Shown here in pieces: positions 14,111 through 14,971 of a stretch of DNA of 14,971 nucleotides (position 1 is the first letter of the stretch; the number at the start of each line of letters is the position of its first letter). The stretch comes from Aminipila sp051883075 (GTDB taxonomy: Bacteria; Bacillota; Clostridia; Peptostreptococcales; Anaerovoracaceae). Both the position numbers and the translations under genes were made by a program. The notes beneath the pieces were generated by a model. That model saw nothing but the letters and a program-made list of their open reading frames with translations. It did not search any database and was not told the DNA's origin. The stretch lies in contig JBJETA010000070.1 of assembly GCA_051883075.1 (NCBI GenBank), positions 1-14,971 on the forward strand. The letters run 5' to 3'.

Positions 14111-14971
14111 ATGGACGGAAATGCTAATACTGCCGATAAGGAAAAAAAGGAATTTTCGGTAAAGCTTAAGCTTGACGGATTTGATGATGATGATTTTTAC
14201 AACGACGGAGAGGGTAATTCATCAGGAAGTGATGCTCCGGAAACAAATCATGTCACCTTTACATTGTTCTTTTCGGCAGATAAAATGACAGCCTACATAA
14301 GAGCACAGGATTATAAAAAGGGACGTGACGAGGACAACAGAGTAAATCCTGATGTAATATATAATCTCCTTAAAGAAAATGCGGTTACTTTCGGAATTGA
14401 CGAAATAGGAATCCAGGAATACTGCAGAGGTAAATCTTTATATAAGGATTTTGAAGTTGCAAAAGGAGTGCGCCCGAAACCCGGTGAAGATGGGTTCGTG
14501 GATTACTATTTTGACCTTGAGCACAATGGCGGACCTAAGGTCAATGAAGACGGATCGGTAAACTATAAGGAACTTAACCTTATGGAAAATGTTACACCGG
14601 GACAGCTTTTGTGCCGTATCATGCCGCCGCAGGAGGGAATTGACGGAACCAATGTGCTTGGCGAACCTGTCAAAGCAAAGGCAGGTAAAGCTGCTGCCAT
14701 AGGTTGCGGCACGGGAACAGAGCTTTCGGAGGACGGAACGCAGATACTTGCTTCGGTAGGCGGAATGGTTCAGATAAACAACGGCAATGTGGAAGTAAAA
14801 GAGGTATATGTTGTAAACGGTGATGTAGGACCGACAACAGGAAATATCAGATTTAACGGGGCTGTAGTGGTTAAGGGCAATGTCCTTTCAGACTATTCTA
14901 TTTTTGCTAACGGAGATATTGATATACAGGGCTACGTAGAGTCAAGCATATTGACCTCTACCGGCAATATT
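14111..14971 (+). CDS. fapA: FapA family (DUF342) protein, partial at right edge
   Basis: The first 287 codons of a flagellar assembly protein A (FapA/DUF342) homologue; no stop is reached. Residues 48-64 and the motif RPKPGEDGFVDYYFD (121-135) fit the FapA N-terminal domain. From about 155 to the edge the chain turns into short glycine-broken strands (VTPGQLLCRI, GGMVQINNGNVEV, VVNGDVGPTTGNIRFNG, FANGDIDIQGYV), consistent with the family's parallel beta-helix. A lysine-rich and then very acidic N-terminal extension (first 45 residues, including DDDD and a Gly/Ser stretch) precedes the conserved part. GGGAG (14098-14102) lies eight bases before ATG. The 60-base gap after flgG suggests it is probably still in the flagellar operon. 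The molecular role of this family is poorly defined; links with flagella come mainly from gene neighbourhood and mutant phenotypes in other bacteria. Confidence 0.88.
   Translation, partial: MDGNANTADKEKKEFSVKLKLDGFDDDDFYNDGEGNSSGSDAPETNHVTFTLFFSADKMTAYIRAQDYKKGRDEDNRVNPDVIYNLLKENAVTFGIDEIGIQEYCRGKSLYKDFEVAKGVRPKPGEDGFVDYYFDLEHNGGPKVNEDGSVNYKELNLMENVTPGQLLCRIMPPQEGIDGTNVLGEPVKAKAGKAAAIGCGTGTELSEDGTQILASVGGMVQINNGNVEVKEVYVVNGDVGPTTGNIRFNGAVVVKGNVLSDYSIFANGDIDIQGYVESSILTSTGNI

Noticed and set aside
1..14971. Mobile elements, CRISPR arrays, tRNA or rRNA genes, phage attachment sites
   Set aside because: Reading both strands showed no transposase or integrase motif, no regularly spaced repeats and no cloverleaf-like sequence.

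Overview
The window is a motility and chemotaxis locus from a Gram-positive anaerobe, most likely a flagellated member of the Clostridia. I cannot name a genus. The grounds are: moderately AT-rich DNA with strong AGGAGG-type ribosome sites; a CheA with a P2 domain of the Bacillus/Thermotoga type; a WhiG/FliA-family sigma factor encoded inside a flagellar operon; a FapA (DUF342) gene downstream; and a very large secreted protein with three SLH cell-wall anchoring domains. There is no tRNA, rRNA, CRISPR array, transposon or phage gene, and the reading frames I checked are intact.

Left block (1-4144, minus strand): cheA, cheR, cheB, transcribed leftward with gaps of 42 and 11 bases; cheB runs off the left edge. 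CheA is long (867 aa) because it ends in two CheW-like domains. The enzymes here are the histidine kinase, the receptor methyltransferase and the receptor methylesterase. No cheY, cheW, cheC, cheD or receptor gene is visible.

Middle (4145-9097): a 298-base divergent control region with a plausible sigma-A promoter for the che operon on the minus strand and a weaker sigma-D-like (sigma-28) candidate on the plus strand. The plus-strand gene encodes a 1531-residue surface protein: signal peptide, three SLH domains, a beta-strand-rich segment, five Fn3-like units sharing an aromatic core motif, and two Ig-like modules. A strong intrinsic terminator closes this transcription unit.

Right block (9109-14971, plus strand): a well-formed sigma-A promoter, then flgB, flhA, fliA, flgF-like, flgG-like and a FapA-family gene that runs off the right edge. 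The first five are spaced 16-28 bases apart. The operon mixes rod/hook basal-body parts, the type III export gate and the late-flagellar sigma factor. The order is condensed: flgB sits directly against flhA (no flgC, fliE or export/motor genes between) and flhA directly against fliA (no flhF or fleN/ylxH).

Together the genes build the proximal flagellar structure and its export gate, make the sigma factor for late flagellar genes, and supply the signalling core that steers the motor. The SLH protein between the two blocks is the least understood part. I found no clearly new molecular system. The most unusual features are the SLH giant with its possible sigma-D control, the double-CheW CheA, and the rearranged flagellar gene order.
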